Source of the DNA: Pratylenchus scribneri
Taxonomy: Eukaryota > Nematoda > Chromadorea > Rhabditida > Pratylenchidae
Length of the DNA: 64,000 bases
NCBI GenBank assembly: GCA_030063045.1
Contig: JAQSEB010000130.1
Span: 62,001-126,000, forward strand
Direction of reading: 5' to 3'
The position numbers and the translations under genes were made by a program. This document shows positions 44,822 to 58,500 of the stretch, one piece after another; position 1 is the first letter of the stretch, and each line of letters starts with the position of its first letter. The notes beneath the pieces were generated by a model. That model was given only the letters and a program-made list of their open reading frames with translations, was not told where the DNA came from and did no database searches.

Positions 44822-46693
44822 TCAAAGGAAAGCAAAAGCGAATCCGGCTGATTGTTGCTTTTGACTATTCTCACCATCATCAATGCCAGATGCCGTCATT
44901 CTCCTTTGTGGTGAACGGCCGAAACGGACTGAAAATAATTTTAAAATTAATTTAAATGAAATAATTTTTAAAATAATCAAAAAATCATTTTAATTATTTT
45001 AATATTGCTGCGAAAAAATTTTAACAGAATAAATGCAAAAAGCAAACCCCATTTTTCGTACTAAATCGATTTAAGTAAAATTAAAATTTTAATATAAATT
45101 TTTCAATTAAAATTTAAAAAATTTTATTTAATATTAATAAAAACACTAAAAATTGCATATTTTTGCAATTTTTCCCCAACCATTCGACTAAACTACAATT
45201 TTTTTTATTAATTTTCATTTCCCTATATTCGTACGGAAAAATTTAATTTGCTTTGAATAAGCAAAAGAAAAGGAAAAATGAGATAAATTTGTGGTCGTTG
45301 CCAAATTCCCACTCCCCAAATCGTCATCAGTAATTTTGTCTAATTCAATTGCAAAAATTCTATTTGTGGGATTTTATCTTAAAATTTGTGTTTTTATTTT
45401 TTGATTTTTTCTGTTTTTGCGAGTAATTTTATATGGAAATTTGAGGAAAAAATGAATTTTAATTATTCATAAATTTATTTAATACTTACTGACTTATAAA
45501 ATAGACAAAAATTAGTAGAGAATTTGGATATTTTAATCAAAGATGAATAAAATGCATAATTATTGGTTCATTGTTAAATAATTTTTTGATGCTAAATTAA
45601 TTTTTTATTTTTGTAAATTAGAAAAAATTTAAGTTAAAAAATAATCTTAATTATAAAATAATAAAAATTTTCAAAAAAATACTAATTATAATTTGACAAA
45701 AATTTTTTAATATCCTCATCAACATTTTGCCTTCATTTTCTTACCAAATGGTTGAGGCGGTGCCCCACTGTTCCTTTTGGCGCCAATGCTTCTTTGTTCA
45801 CCAACTTCACCAATTCCATTCATTGCGGCCATTTCATCATCAAATCCAACACCAATCATTGGCAATGGCATTGATGATCGTTTCCCGAATCGCACCAATG
45901 CATTTCGCATTGTGGCCGATGATCGTTGCGAACGAGGGGAACGCCCAAAGCGAATTAGGGCATTGCGCATTGTGGCAGGCAAAAATGATTGCTGTTGCGG
46001 GGATTGTTGTTGATGTGGGGCAATACTGCCACGTTTGGTGGGGTCCAACGTCAAAAATGGACTGAAATATTAAAAATTAAACCATTCAAATTTTTGATTT
46101 AATGAAAAATCATTGCTTATAATATTTATTACAGTTTTTCAAATAATTAATGATCTCAAAATTTAATTACCATTATTATCTAATGCTTTATGCTGTAAAT
46201 ATTGATATTATATTTTAAAAATCGAATAAAAAATGATTTAGAAAAATTTGGTGAATTATGAATTTTCATTAAATAGTAGATCTTTCAGTGATAATTAATT
46301 TATTTGATAATTTTTAAATCCTATATATATTGATAAATGTAACAACAAATATTTCCTTCTATTTTAGAAAAATTTAAAAATTTTATTTTTTTAATTTGTC
46401 AGCTAAAAATAATCTAAAAAATTTTAGTCTTGTTCTGACTTAGATTAATAATTTATTTGTTTAATTAATAATTTACAAAAATTTTTTATCTTGACTGACT
46501 TTTCGTCGCCATTTTCCACGGGCATTTCCCTGGGAGACAGGCCGGCCATATCTAGCACCAATAAATTGCCTTGGTCCAATTCCATGGCCATCGACCAACA
46601 AAATTGACTGCTGAAGGTGATTGTGGCAATCAATGACAGCAAAATTGGGTGACCAAAAATTGACGGATGTGGGATTAGACGATGATTCGGCAT
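44822..46693 (-). CDS. flp-11: FMRFamide-like neuropeptide precursor FLP-11
   Basis: Exons are 46693-46500, 46061-45745 and 44928-44822, GT-AG with agreeing phases, giving 205 aa. The N-terminus has a hydrophobic signal core (HPILLSLIATITFSSQFCWS, residues ~15-34). Three amidated peptides are encoded: ATMRNALIRF (before GR), SSATMRNALVRF (before GKR) and NSGAPPQPFVRF (before GR, after KR). The Caenorhabditis flp-11 set is two MRNALVRF-type peptides plus NGAPQPFVRF, so the assignment is secure. The third peptide is split by an intron between F and VRF; reading through it would give a false end GKKMKAKC. The peptides would be cut from the precursor in neurons and act on G-protein-coupled receptors. 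The C-terminal tail (MTASGIDDGENSQKQQ) is a spacer. Acceptor-like TTTTTAG at about 46756 marks a 5' UTR exon or spliced-leader site. Confidence 0.95.
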
Positions 46694-47404
46694 TTTTCGA
46701 GGATGGATATTATTAATTTTTTAGAAGGATTTTGTTGAACACACTTGGATTGGACTAAAAATTAAATATTAATAAAAAAAATATATATAAAATTTGATAT
46801 CAGTGAATTTTAAATAAATATTTAATCTTTATTATAAAATCTAAATATTGATGAGATTTAGCTGAAAATAGCGTGTAAATTTAAATATTTAATAATTTTT
46901 TTCAAATTTTAAGGTATTTATTGTTCCCTGTTTTGGCTACGAAAATTTTGTCACAAAATTGCAATAATAATTTTAAATAAATATCTTAAAATATATTTTT
47001 CTGAAAAAATATTTTTGCTAATTTAGGAAAATAAACTTAAAATATACTCATTTTGTAATTTCTTGTGACTTTAATACACAAAAAATTTAAATTGAATTGA
47101 ACATTGGACTTCTCAAAATGGAAGAAAAATATGCGAAATATGGGAAAAACAGAAAATGGGCACAAAAATATTATTAATAAATTTAATGGGGAACACAAAA
47201 AAAAAAGAGGGAATTGGATATGACGATGAAATGTTGTGAAAGGAAAAATCAGTAGCAGAAAAAAGTAAATTCAAATTTTGCAAAATTTGGGTCCCAAATT
47301 TTTGGAAATAAAAATTCAGAATTGGAAAATTGTTTTTTTTTTATAATTGTGCATAAATTTTAAGAAATAATATTTTTTATTTTTTCCGATGATAAAAGGG
47401 CATT
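46694..47404. other. 5' flank of flp-11
   Basis: AT-rich; no gene. Likely contains the flp-11 promoter, but no specific site is recognisable. Confidence 0.35.
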
Positions 47405-47478
47405 TTGGTAAGGGATGATGTCAACATTCACAAATGTGGACCTATCCCAATGGTAAATGTTGGCATTGAGTTTACCAA
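47405..47478. repeat. ~72 bp hairpin repeat, copy 3
   Basis: TGGTAAGGGATGATGTCAAC on the left and GTTGGCATTGAGTTTACCA on the right, with an inner ACATTCACAAATGTGG. Related to 6762-6835 and 4275-4346. Confidence 0.5.
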
Positions 47479-47954
47479 AATTGTCATATATTGAGAATAA
47501 AATTGAGACCAAATTCATGTTAACTATTTAAAATTATCCTTCTAGAAAATGTTTTTTTGATTAAAATTAAGCCAAAAAATATTTTTTAATTATTTGAATT
47601 TAATTCACAAAAAATTAATAAATTCTCATTTCGGTGTAATTTTTAAATATTATTTTTTATAATAATAATACATTTAATTATAAATATAATTACAAGATTA
47701 GTATGAAAATTATTGGAAGAGAAAAGTCTTCAAAATTTACATGAAATAAAGGAAATTTTATGATCTCTTAAATATAAAATTTTGGCCTCAAAATATTTGG
47801 TTAAACTGAATTATTTGTTCTGAATTTTTGCCACCATTAATTTTCATTTTAATCATCAATTTCATGGTAAAAGGCGTGAATAATGCAGATATTTTTCTGA
47901 TGTCGGTTCGAATTTTGTACCCATATAAATTTGAGTTAAATTAAATAAAAAAGA

Positions 47955-48928
47955 GACAGGTTCAGTGTTTTCATGATACCAAAATTTTCAAAATGATATG
48001 ATAGTGATATGATAGTCAAAATGGTATCATTCAAAATGATATGATATGATAATGATAGTGACAATTATCACTATCATATCACTATCATATCATTATCATA
48101 TCATTTTAGCATTATCATTATCATATCATTTTTCTATCATTATCATTTTGAAAAACCGAGAAAAAGACTAACATTTCAAAAAAATTTTCTTTCCAAGTTA
48201 ATAAATTTTCTTTGGTTAGTAAATAAGTTTAATGGGATTTCATTTTTTAAGTAGAGCTTTAATTTTGAATTTTTTAAATTCAATTCAGAGAATCGTATAT
48301 GAAAAATTCAATAATATATATTTAAGAGAGGTACATAAGAAAAAGATTTGATTGCTAAAAATGGCAATAAAGGGTTCAGGAATAATAATTTATTTAAAAA
48401 TTGTCCAAAATCTATAAAAAATTCTTTGAAAAATGGACAAAATTTTCAAAAATTCTTTGAAAAATGGACAAAATTTTTAAAAGTTCTTTAAAAATAGACA
48501 AAATTTTCAAAAATTTTTTGAAAATGGACAAAATTTTTAAAAATTCTTTGAAAAATGGACAGAATTTTTAAAAATTCTTTGAAAAATGGACAAAATTTTT
48601 AAAAATTCTTTGAAAAATGGACAGAATTTTTAAAAATTCTTTGAAAAATGGACAAAATTTTTAAAAATTCTTTGAAAAATGGACAGAATTTTTAAAAATT
48701 CTTTGAAAAATGGACAAAATTTTTAAAAATTCTTTGATAATTGCCTGATTTCAACTATCATGATACTATCATGATAGTATCACTTTTTTATGATAGTAAA
48801 TTTCTAAAAATGATATGATACTGATATGATAGTCAAACTGTTATCATATCACTATCATATCATTATCATATCACTATCATATCACTATCATATCATTTTA
48901 GCACTATCATGAAAACACTGGACAGGTT
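47955..48928. mobile_element. hAT-type MITE with 8-bp target duplication
   Basis: The element 47963-48920 (958 bp) starts CAGTGTTTTCATGATA and ends with its exact inverse TATCATGAAAACACTG. Both sides are flanked by GACAGGTT (47955-47962 and 48921-48928). An 8-bp duplication and CAGTG-type ends are hAT hallmarks. Subterminal zones carry many TGATATGATAG repeats in both orientations. The middle is a tandem array. No transposase, so it depends on an autonomous relative. Confidence 0.85.
48411..48735 (+). repeat. 31-bp tandem array inside the hAT MITE, ~10 copies
   Basis: Unit ATTCTTTGAAAAATGGACAA + AATTTTTAAAA, with CAG/CAA variants alternating (62-bp double unit in 48541-48720). Confidence 0.85.
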
Positions 48929-49331
48929 CTAATTCAAATGAAAAGATTGACACAATTTTTTGACTTTGGCATTTTTGCTTGTGTTTGAGGAAAGAATTCC
49001 TCCAATAGAAAAGCGTCTTTGGCCCTCTGCAAAAAGAAACGAAAATCCGGTTGGCTTCAAGAAAGATGATATCCATGTGATTGGCCCAATGGATGGCCAA
49101 ATAAATGGAAGAATTGGCCCCCTCAACTTCCGTTTCTTCCTCCAATTTTACCATTTTAAGGGTCCCACTAAAAAATGTGGCAATATTTGTGGATTTAATG
49201 GCACCAATGCGCGCGCACATTTGAGGCAAAAGCAAACAAAAATTGTGAAGATGGGTGATGAGATGGAATTGCGCAATTCAGAAAGCCCTAAGGCCTATTT
49301 CAAATGCCCTGAGGCTTATTTTGAAGTTTAA
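48929..49331. CDS. Coding-like block of uncertain strand
   Basis: The block 48960-49331 has higher GC than its flanks and is open on both strands. The plus frame reads LAFLLVFEERIPPIEKRLWP, with several KR/KK sites, to a stop at 49331. The minus frame reads MVKLEEETEVEGANSSIYLA. Neither has a convincing ATG plus splice context. The dibasic sites on the plus strand recall a neuropeptide precursor, but no amidated repeat is seen. Exon or relic, unresolved. Confidence 0.25.
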
Positions 49332-49577
49332 TCCCAAGTGAATGATTTTTAGTGGAAAAGTGGCAAAAAGATGCCCTTTGCCTAAATATTTGCTGGAATT
49401 AATTTTAAATCAAATTTGAAAAAAATTAGTTTCGCATCAAATTTTTCCATTCACATTTTCACACTAAATAAGATTAAAATTATTGCACATTTTATATGAG
49501 AAAATACATAATGGAGGAATGGGAATGAAAAAGGGATAATTTAGTACATTTTAGTACCAGCTTTGACCTGCTGCTGT

Positions 49578-49839
49578 TCTTTTCGTCATAGTTCAACAAG
49601 TTGGCATTCGGAAAATGGTAATTGAAAACCCTAAAGTCTTTTAAAATTTGTTAATCTAATTTTTAAAATTAAAACAATTTGTAAATAGATGGATTTTCCT
49701 CTTAAAAAATTCGGGTTTATACACAAGTTGTGTAATTTTTAAAGTTGCAATTTATAAATGTAAAAACCTAAGGCACTTTGAGGTTTTATCATCTTCGCTA
49801 AAGGTCACTACTCATTTCCTTGAATTATTGGACAAAAAA
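49578..49839. mobile_element. ~265 bp MITE family, copy 5
   Basis: Left TTTCGTCATAGTTCAACAAG and right CTTGAATTATTGGACAAAAA are inverted, with inner CCTAAAGTCTTTTAAAA mirrored by AAGGCACTTTGAGG. Same family as 5025-5287. Confidence 0.5.
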
Positions 49840-52515
49840 TGATGGAACAAATCACCACTACAGAGAATATGCCTTTAAATTTTAATTTTCAAATTATTAA
49901 AAAAAATTAAATGTGCTTTTTATTTTTGAAATTTTATTTTTATATTCTATGATTTTCTACTCAAATAGAGGAGAGGAAAAAAAATTTCGGCCAGAAAAAT
50001 ATACAAAACCCATGTCATTGTTTGGCTTTCGATTGGCCAAAATCAGAACAATACATCCCATTTTTTGATTATTAAATTTGTACAAATTTATTTTTGTGGG
50101 AGCAACATATTTTGGTATTGATGCCATTCAAAAATAATTTATTCAATTTACTATTTTTTGGTTAATTTAATAATTTACAATAATGTAGTCAAATTGAATA
50201 TTTAAGGGAAAATTAATGGCGGCAAAAATAATAAATTAATTATTATTATTATTAAATTGGCATTGGCCCAAAAAAATTGTTTGGAATTTTTTTGGTACCA
50301 TTGATCAAGGAATTGACAATTTATTGATACTTTTATATAATTTGTACCAAAAGAAAAAGCTAAATTTAGAATTATGCCTTTTTTGGTCGAATTTGATCTC
50401 AATTGAGTCCAAATAAATTTTAAAAATAAACAAATTTTTATTTTATTGAATGTAATTTATTTTTATTTTTAGTCAAAATTATATTTTCTTAAAATAAGAT
50501 TTACTCTTTTAAATATTCAAATTAATAATAATATAATTTATACATTACATTTTTTAGTATTCATTCTAATCATTTGTAAAATTTATATTTTTTAAAAAAT
50601 TTTCAAAATCAAATAAAATAATATAAAAATTTAAAAATATTTATTTTGTAATTTTTAATGAATTTTTGAACCTTAAAGAATGAAAGGTTGGGTTACGTTG
50701 GGGGTTACTTGAAAATAATATGAAGATGTTGAATGAGAATGCTGGCATTTTTGGTCAAAAGCAATTTTTAATATTTCAATTTTAAACCACCATAAATTCA
50801 CCCCGAAGCAATTTTGACTAAAATAAGCAATCTACTGTTGCGTTTTTTTAATAAACTTTTTTGGCTGGGAATATTTGTGCCACAGGGAATAATAATAACA
50901 AATATTTGTGCATTTTCCACATTTTCTCGTCATCGTCATCATTGGTGGCTTCATCAACAAATTTTGTGCAGAAAATCGCCTCAGGCAATGAAAAGGAAGC
51001 TGCAGAACAAAGCCAATTTGGACGATGCATTAAGGCTTTAAGAATTAATATTAATATTAAAGAATATCGGATGAAATAATTAATTATATATAATATGGAT
51101 TGGTTTCAAATTTGCAGAAATAAGGTATTAAAAGAAATTGAGGAAAATTATTGACAATTGTATGATTGAGCAAATTTTTTTTTGATTAGAAAAATCTAAG
51201 AAATATTGTAACTTTTGATTTTGAATAATTCAAATAGCAGAAAATATTTTTCCAGGAGCAGAAAATAATAATTATTGAAGTATTTCAGCAGAGCCGCCTT
51301 TTAAACAAAAGGATATAAAAAAAATAACGGCTAACCATCGAAAGGAGGAAAAATAAATATTGTGCAATGCTTTTAAGAAACTGGCTTTGATTTGGCCTCG
51401 AATTATTTGCTTTATATTGTTAAAAAATCAAGTGAAATATGAGAACAACATAACAAAAAATATAAAGTACCCGACAACAGATCTAGATGATGAATATTTT
51501 ACTCAAATTTATTATGTTGAAATAAAGAATTCTGACCATAAAGATTGAAATTTTGTTAAATTTATACACCTTTATTTCCAGAGTTGTTTTTTCAGTAAAA
51601 ATTATTTAAAAAAAAATGTATTTTCCGGAAAGATGTGTTTCAGACAATATTGGACAATTTCATTTTTTATTTTTAAATAACTATAAATTTAATCCAATAA
51701 TAAAAAAAACAAAAGAAAGCAACAAAAAACATAAAATGTGTGAAATTAATCAAAACCATGGCCAAACCAATATTTCATTCAATTATTTGCTCTTTCCAAG
51801 TCGTTCCTCGTTTAATATATATTTTGTAATAGTTTAAACCAATGAAATTATAATTAAATTTATAAAATAAACCACTTTCAAAATAAAAGTTCTCCAGATT
51901 TTTTAATTAATTTCTTTAATGGCCAGATAGGGCTTAGAAATTAATTTAATAAAAATAATCTTTTCTTTTGACTTTTTCTCTAGACTTATATTAATTAATA
52001 AATCTGTTTCATTTTTGTTTACTTTTGGTATTTTATTATCGTAAATGCTCTTTTAATTCTCGACTCTCTAATAATTCCATATCCCGACTTTGGGAATTAT
52101 AGCTCCTCTCAGGGTGAATTTTAAAATTTTTTATTCCATTTTATTAGTTCCTTAAAGCTTTTCAAATTCTACAAATTTGCAATGGCATCATTCAAAAAAA
52201 TTATATTTCTTTCTATTAATACTAATTTATTTTTTTTAAATTCTATATAATTTAATTAAATTATGACGAGAATTTTTTTATTACACAAAATTGAATGGAT
52301 GATTCATTTCATTAAAAAAGAGAAGCACTCGTTCATTCAATCCAAATTAACATTCACCATATTCGTATTTTACTTTATCATTTTTTCCATCACTTTCCAC
52401 TTTTCATTTTCATTATCGTCATTTTTTAATTTAATTTTTGGTAAAAATAATTTTTAGTTTCTTTTAGAGTAATAAATTTCATTCCCTAAATCTGACTGAA
52501 TAAATTGTCCTAAAA
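49840..52515. other. AT-rich intergenic sequence
   Basis: No gene established. A patch at 50940-51045 (plus frame KIASGNEKEAAEQSQFGRCI after TTTGTGCAG) could be a single exon but has no partner. Frames at 51360-51837 and 52263-52457 look like AT-rich chance ORFs. Confidence 0.3.
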
Positions 52516-55500
52516 ATGAATAATCAAATGATTATCATTTTCTTCCTATTCGCCACTTGTGCCATCGTCATCGGCACCTCCTCGTTTGAGCTTCGTCCTT
52601 TCCTTGAAACCTATTCGGGTAAGAAGTTCATTGTAAGTAGATTAATTTGAATTTATGTTAATTATTTACCAAGGTACAAAATAAATTTTTGTGCCTTTTT
52701 TTTCGATTCAAAAAATAAATTTTTCAGGGGAATTTCAAATTTTGTACCATTTTATAATCTTGATTAGGATGAATGGTATAGAGAAAGAATAAATTAAAGT
52801 TGAATAAAAAAAGGGTTGAGTAGCGTTTTGAAAATCGGACATTTATGCGCGTTTTGAAAAAAGGACATTTATAAATTTAAATTTACGCCAAAAGACGAAA
52901 TGTCAAATTATGGAATTTTAATTTTTGCAAGCTTTATCATTTTAAAGAATTTAGTTATCAAAAGCCGGAATATCGAAAATTTAGCGGAAAATAACAAAAA
53001 TTTGTAGCAATAGGTTTTTATATAAAAGACAAAAAAAAATAACAAATGCGACAAATAAATAAAAGTAAAAAATTGAAAATTTATTAAATATTATTTTGTA
53101 AAATTTGAAAAATTATATTTTTGTATCAAATATGCTCCATCCTATCCGCTTCATCTGCAATCTTCCTGCATTCCATTCCAACGAATTGTTCTTCCAATGT
53201 TTGGAACTTTCGCCCGAGTTTTTGCTGAATTTGTGGAATTAAATTGGAAATACAATTAATTTTAATCATGGAGAAGTATCAAGGAATAAAATTTTTTTAA
53301 CCAAAAACTATTTAACAATTTTTATTTCCATTTTATGTTTAAAGTTTAATATATTTTTTGCTTAATTAATTTATTGTACAATTTTTCCTAGTCAATTGCC
53401 TAATTAATGGCGGTAAAAATAAAAGAGCATTTTTACCTATTGTTCAGAAGGATGGAGGAGGAGGAGTGGATTAAAATAAATTTTCTGGGTCAGCCTACCT
53501 TCAATTCAGAGCTAACAAAAGGCTCATGGCGGCATTTTCTTTGTCCTTGCCAGCTTCCATTTCCAGCTGCCATTCTTCTCCGCTGTAACCTGAAAGTTTG
53601 GGAAAACAAAGCCCGGCTCTTTTCCATTTTTTTAAATTAAATTTAATTATATTTTATTATTTATTAATTTTATTTATTTTTATAAAATTATAAAAATATT
53701 TAAACCGTAACTTTGGTTGCTATATGTGCCTGCAATGGACAATTTTGGCATGAAAGAATTTTTTGAGGCCTTGTATGCAGGTCTCGAAAGCCTGTCAAAA
53801 ATAAAAATTTAATTTTTTTTTGCTATAGATGATGTTATTCATAGAGAAAGACTAGCCGAGGCTTTATCCCGACTTAAAGAAAGAAACCCTGCAGGCTACA
53901 AAACTTCAAAATTTAGGGAGTTTATAGAGAATCCCGTGGTTCAAGATTTATTAAAGCAATATAAAGATGGTCATATCAAGTCTCGAGAAGATTTGAGAAA
54001 TCAATTGGAGCAAAAAGGGATTAAAATCTCAATTTCCACCCTTAAAAATTATATGGGGCAAATCAAAGAGGTTTTAAAATTAATTGTTTTATTCAAAGAA
54101 TAAAAATTTAGGCTATGGAAGAAAAAGTTGAGACCAAATCTGTTGGTTCTATTGAAAAAAAAGTTGCCACTCCAAAAATTGCTGGTTGTTTTATGTTTTT
54201 TTGAATTTTAATAAAATATTCATTAGACTATCGATATGAAAGAGTCTATTCCAAATTTGATAATTACAATATGGCTCTTATTGGATGTGATGGATTAAAT
54301 AATTGGCGAATTTTCCGGTTTAGTTTTGGCCTAATTTATTTAATTCAATTCTTTTAGAATGACAAATATCGTAAAAGGAGTGGAATATTACCGTTGCTTG
54401 GAATGCGAAAAAATTATAGGGTGGAAAATTTTTTCATAAAATAAATTAAAAATTTTAGTCACACAAAAATTGCTTCCCTGATTATTCGTTCTGGGAATTT
54501 GGAAGGCCGTCCATTCGATCATGATCCCAGATGCATCGGAAGTTCATATGCCGTCCTGAAAGCTAGTTCAATTGATAGAGATAAAAGAAGGAAAGTTGCT
54601 GATAAAATGGTTTGCGGAGACCCTAAAATGATGTGGAGAGAAGTTTGTTATATCAAAAAATTGATAGAAAAAATTTTTTATAGGGCCATTGTGAAAGTTT
54701 ACATGAAGATGCTTCCCGTGATTTTGACCCGAGTGCTAAACAATCGGTTACTCTTAATTACCCAGATTGGGCTCAAGTCAGAAGTAGCTACCATAAAAGA
54801 AGGCAAAAAACGCATATGAATTTTGAGGATGTTTACAATTTGCCCAGAGAATTTACTGTTACAAAATTTGGTTCTATTAGAATTAGCATGGGAAAAGAAG
54901 TCGATCAAAATCACAGGTAATCTTTCTCATAAAATGTTGCTTATGTTCTATTTTAATTTTTCAATTAAACTAAAAAAACCTGAAATATCCCTGGTATATC
55001 TGAAATTTTTCGCTCCATCTTCTGCTAAATTGGGCATTGAAGGCCACCGCCATTTTCATTGTATTCGGTCGTGCCAAGTTTTCTAAAAAAAATGAAAATT
55101 AATTTTTTATTTTGTAATCATGTCCGTCACTCTTCTAAGAGTTGATCGGAGATATAAATTTTTGGAATTGATTGGTCTTAGCAATACTTAAAATTGAATA
55201 ATTTTGGAAATATTTTTTCCTATATAGATGGCTTCTATGTTCCGATCAAGAATTGGGAATTGTTTCGTTTGCTTCCGAAGAACAAATTAATATTGCAATA
55301 AAATGCAATATTTTTGTGATGGATGCAACATTTACTATAACACCTTTGGGTTTTCACCAAGTCTTTACGGTGCATGGATTATTTTCGCGCGAAGGGACTG
55401 ATAGCGGTGAATGGGTACCATTATCATGGTGCCTTATGGAGAAAAGGTTGACAATTTTATTAAAAAATAAACAAAATATTTAAGGCAAATGGAGAATTAT

Positions 55501-58500
55501 AGAGGATTTTTGCTTGCATTAAAAAAGAAATGGGATGAAAAATCTGGAAATATTGAAGGTTTTGAAGTTGGACGAATACATACAGATTACGAAAAAGCAG
55601 AGATGATAGCAGTTCAAGAAGTTTTTGGAAAAGAAAAATTGCGAGGATGCTTGTTTCATTACGTGAAGGCTTTATTATTATATTTGAGGAAGAATTGTCC
55701 TCTAATTTTCCAATTGTATACGCAAGAAAAGAATGAAAAAGGCGAATTTTGGAAATTGGTAATAAATATTTTTAAAAAATGTATTTATTTTTTTGAACAG
55801 ATCAGGAAAATACTTGCTCTTCCATTGCTGCCTAAGGCGATTGTTCATATTTTTTGGAAAATTTTGAAAAATTACCCTTTTGAAATTGAAGGAAATTTAT
55901 TCGTGGAATGGAATGTTTTTATTAAATATGTAGAGCATGAATGGTTGGAGAAGAAGGATAATGTTTGGGATTTTAATATGTTGGGACGAGTCCGCGGGAC
56001 TAATCCCGCTGAGGCTTATCACTCGGCATTAAAGAGGCGGGTTTTTAAATATATTCTTTTAAATATAAATTTTTTAAAAGAACTGGTTTGATTCATCCGA
56101 AAGTGCAAAATTTCATAGATTGGTTGCAAAAAATTTCGAGTGAAAATGATGCCAGGATTATTAAATTATTAGAAGCTAATGCACCTTATAAAGCAAGGAA
56201 TAAGGACTATGAAAAAATGGATAAAATTATTACTGAAACCTTGCAGAATTATGAGGTATTTGAAGCATTTTTATTTTGTAAAAATATATGAAGAATTGGC
56301 TTTCTACGCATCCAAAAACACATGGAAATGAATTTATATATGCCACGCATTATGTTTTATCTATTTTGTCCTATCAAATTGCAGAAGTTAATGAGATGGG
56401 AATCCCAGTTAAAGAATTGAAAAAGAAGGTTACAAAAATTAATTTCTTAAATTCAAAAAATATCAGGCGAGAATTGAAGGCTCAAAAATTATTGGAAAAG
56501 GAAAAATGATTGGAGTAAAAGATTTTGGTGGAGATAAGTATTTCAAAGTTGAAGGTTGGAATTGGAAATTGATCTGTAAAATTTCATTTTTTAGATATAA
56601 TTCCTAGCCCAAAAAAGAAAAATAAATTGGATGAAGACCCGCAAAAAATTCCTGTTTGGTCCTGCATCCTAATTCAAGTTGATTTTCACTCTTGGTAGGA
56701 ATTAAATAATTTTTACTAATAATCGAAAATTTTATAGCACCGTTTTTATTAACCGAGCCTGGACTAAATCTAATGGGAAATTGGAAAAGCCTCATAAAAT
56801 TGAATGGTTCGATAAATCTAATTCGGATTCAATGATTAAAAAGGCATTTGATCAATGTGCTAAAGAATGTTATCTAGTTGCTTTTTTTTGCCCTGATCGG
56901 TCCTTCTTAGAAAAATTAAAAGCATGGGCTCTCGAGGCCAAGAAAAAGTTCTTCTGCTTTTCATGCATTTATTTTGTGCCCGAAAGTTTCAAAAATGAAA
57001 AAGATTTGGTCAAAAAAGTACTCAAGGCATATGATGGGATGGATATGTTCTATTCATCAGATGAGGAAGAAGATAAACATGAAAAATATAAAAAAGAAAT
57101 GGAAGAGAAGGATTTGCTGAAAGATTTGGATATATTTCAAGAAGATATACAGGAAATACCAAGGGAGGCGGACAATAAAAACCCTGGTTTGAATTTAATT
57201 TTCAACCCACCGGACAAAAAATTTGCTACCGAATTATGTGAAAAGTGGAACTATATTATGGGTATAATTTTTCTATTTTGATTTTTAAGAGTTAATTTAA
57301 GGTGATATTTCTCTTTCGACTAAAAGAAATTTCCAATCTACTGGAAAACCAATTACATCTGACTTCATTATTGGGGATGGAAATTGTGGATTTAGAGCAA
57401 TTGCATATCTTCTGACAGGCAATCAGGATAATCATATAAAAATAAGGAAAGATATTGGCGAGTTTTTGATGGAAGAATTGAAAAGATATGAAAATGGAAA
57501 TGAAGAAAGCCGATGGTGGATCAAATATTATCAACCCGAAGAATTGTTTTTGCGAATAAAGGACAAAATGGTGCCAGCCAGAAATGCTTCTGAGAGAATA
57601 AGATGGGCAGGCAATTTCGACCTAATGGCTGCTTCAATTTTATATAACGCTAATTTTATATTATGCGTTGCAAAAAGTAAAATTGAACGCGAAAAGGAGT
57701 TGATGGGATTAGGAACCCATAAATGGGAAGTCTACACTCCCAAGCAGGAAGAAAAAACGGTTTTCTAATTAAGTAATTTTTGCCTAATATTTTCAAAATA
57801 GATTCTGGCCGATTTGGACGAAAACCTCCCTGTATGTATTATCGAACATATAAATGGCAACCATTTTGAGATAGTATTGGATGTTATTGAAGAATGATGA
57901 TAAGAAAATAAAAAGATGAGATTTGAGGAAGATAAATGAGGAATTGATTTGGGTCTATACCACTTTAATAATAATTATAAATTTAACCTGTTTTCCATTA
58001 TGCTTGATGTGCCATCGCCACCAGACCATTGGGCATTGATTGGCGAATTGTTTGGAGGAGGACGGTTCCGGCGGCAGAATGAAGTTCGTCGATTGCATAT
58101 TGTTGCATTGTTGTTGGATAGTCCCCAATTTTGGCTTCTCCTTCTCGTCCTGCTGATGTTGTGTTTCATATTTTGCCAGGCGCTTCTTGCAATCCTCCAT
58201 AATGTTCACTTGAAGATTAGCTGCCACACCCAGATTCATTTGTGCAATCAATGCCACTTGAGAAGCGATTCTCTGGAATTTTAAATTTTTTTAATAATTC
58301 ATTATCATTATTTTATAGTGTAACACTAGCATAGCATTATCTTAGAATATGAAAAATTAGTCTTTTTCTTTTAACACTAGGTATTTTTATTTAATATATT
58401 AAAATGAAAAAGGTTCATAAACTCTCTGTAATTTTAATTTGATTATGGATTATGAATTTAATTAATTAGAATTAGAAGAAATGAACTTTGGTTGGGAATT

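Noticed and set aside
45719..45745. flp-11 ending GKKMKAKC with a truncated NSGAPPQPF peptide
   Set aside because: A GTAAGA donor at 45744 joins in phase to the exon at 44928, restoring the expected PFVRFGR ending.
48411..48735. 31-bp repeats as CRISPR-like
   Set aside because: Simple head-to-tail tandem repeat without spacers, inside a hAT MITE.
53407..53640. Plus-strand frame of 77 codons
   Set aside because: Covers the antisense exon 53589-53499, which has matching splice sites on the minus strand; the plus frame has none.
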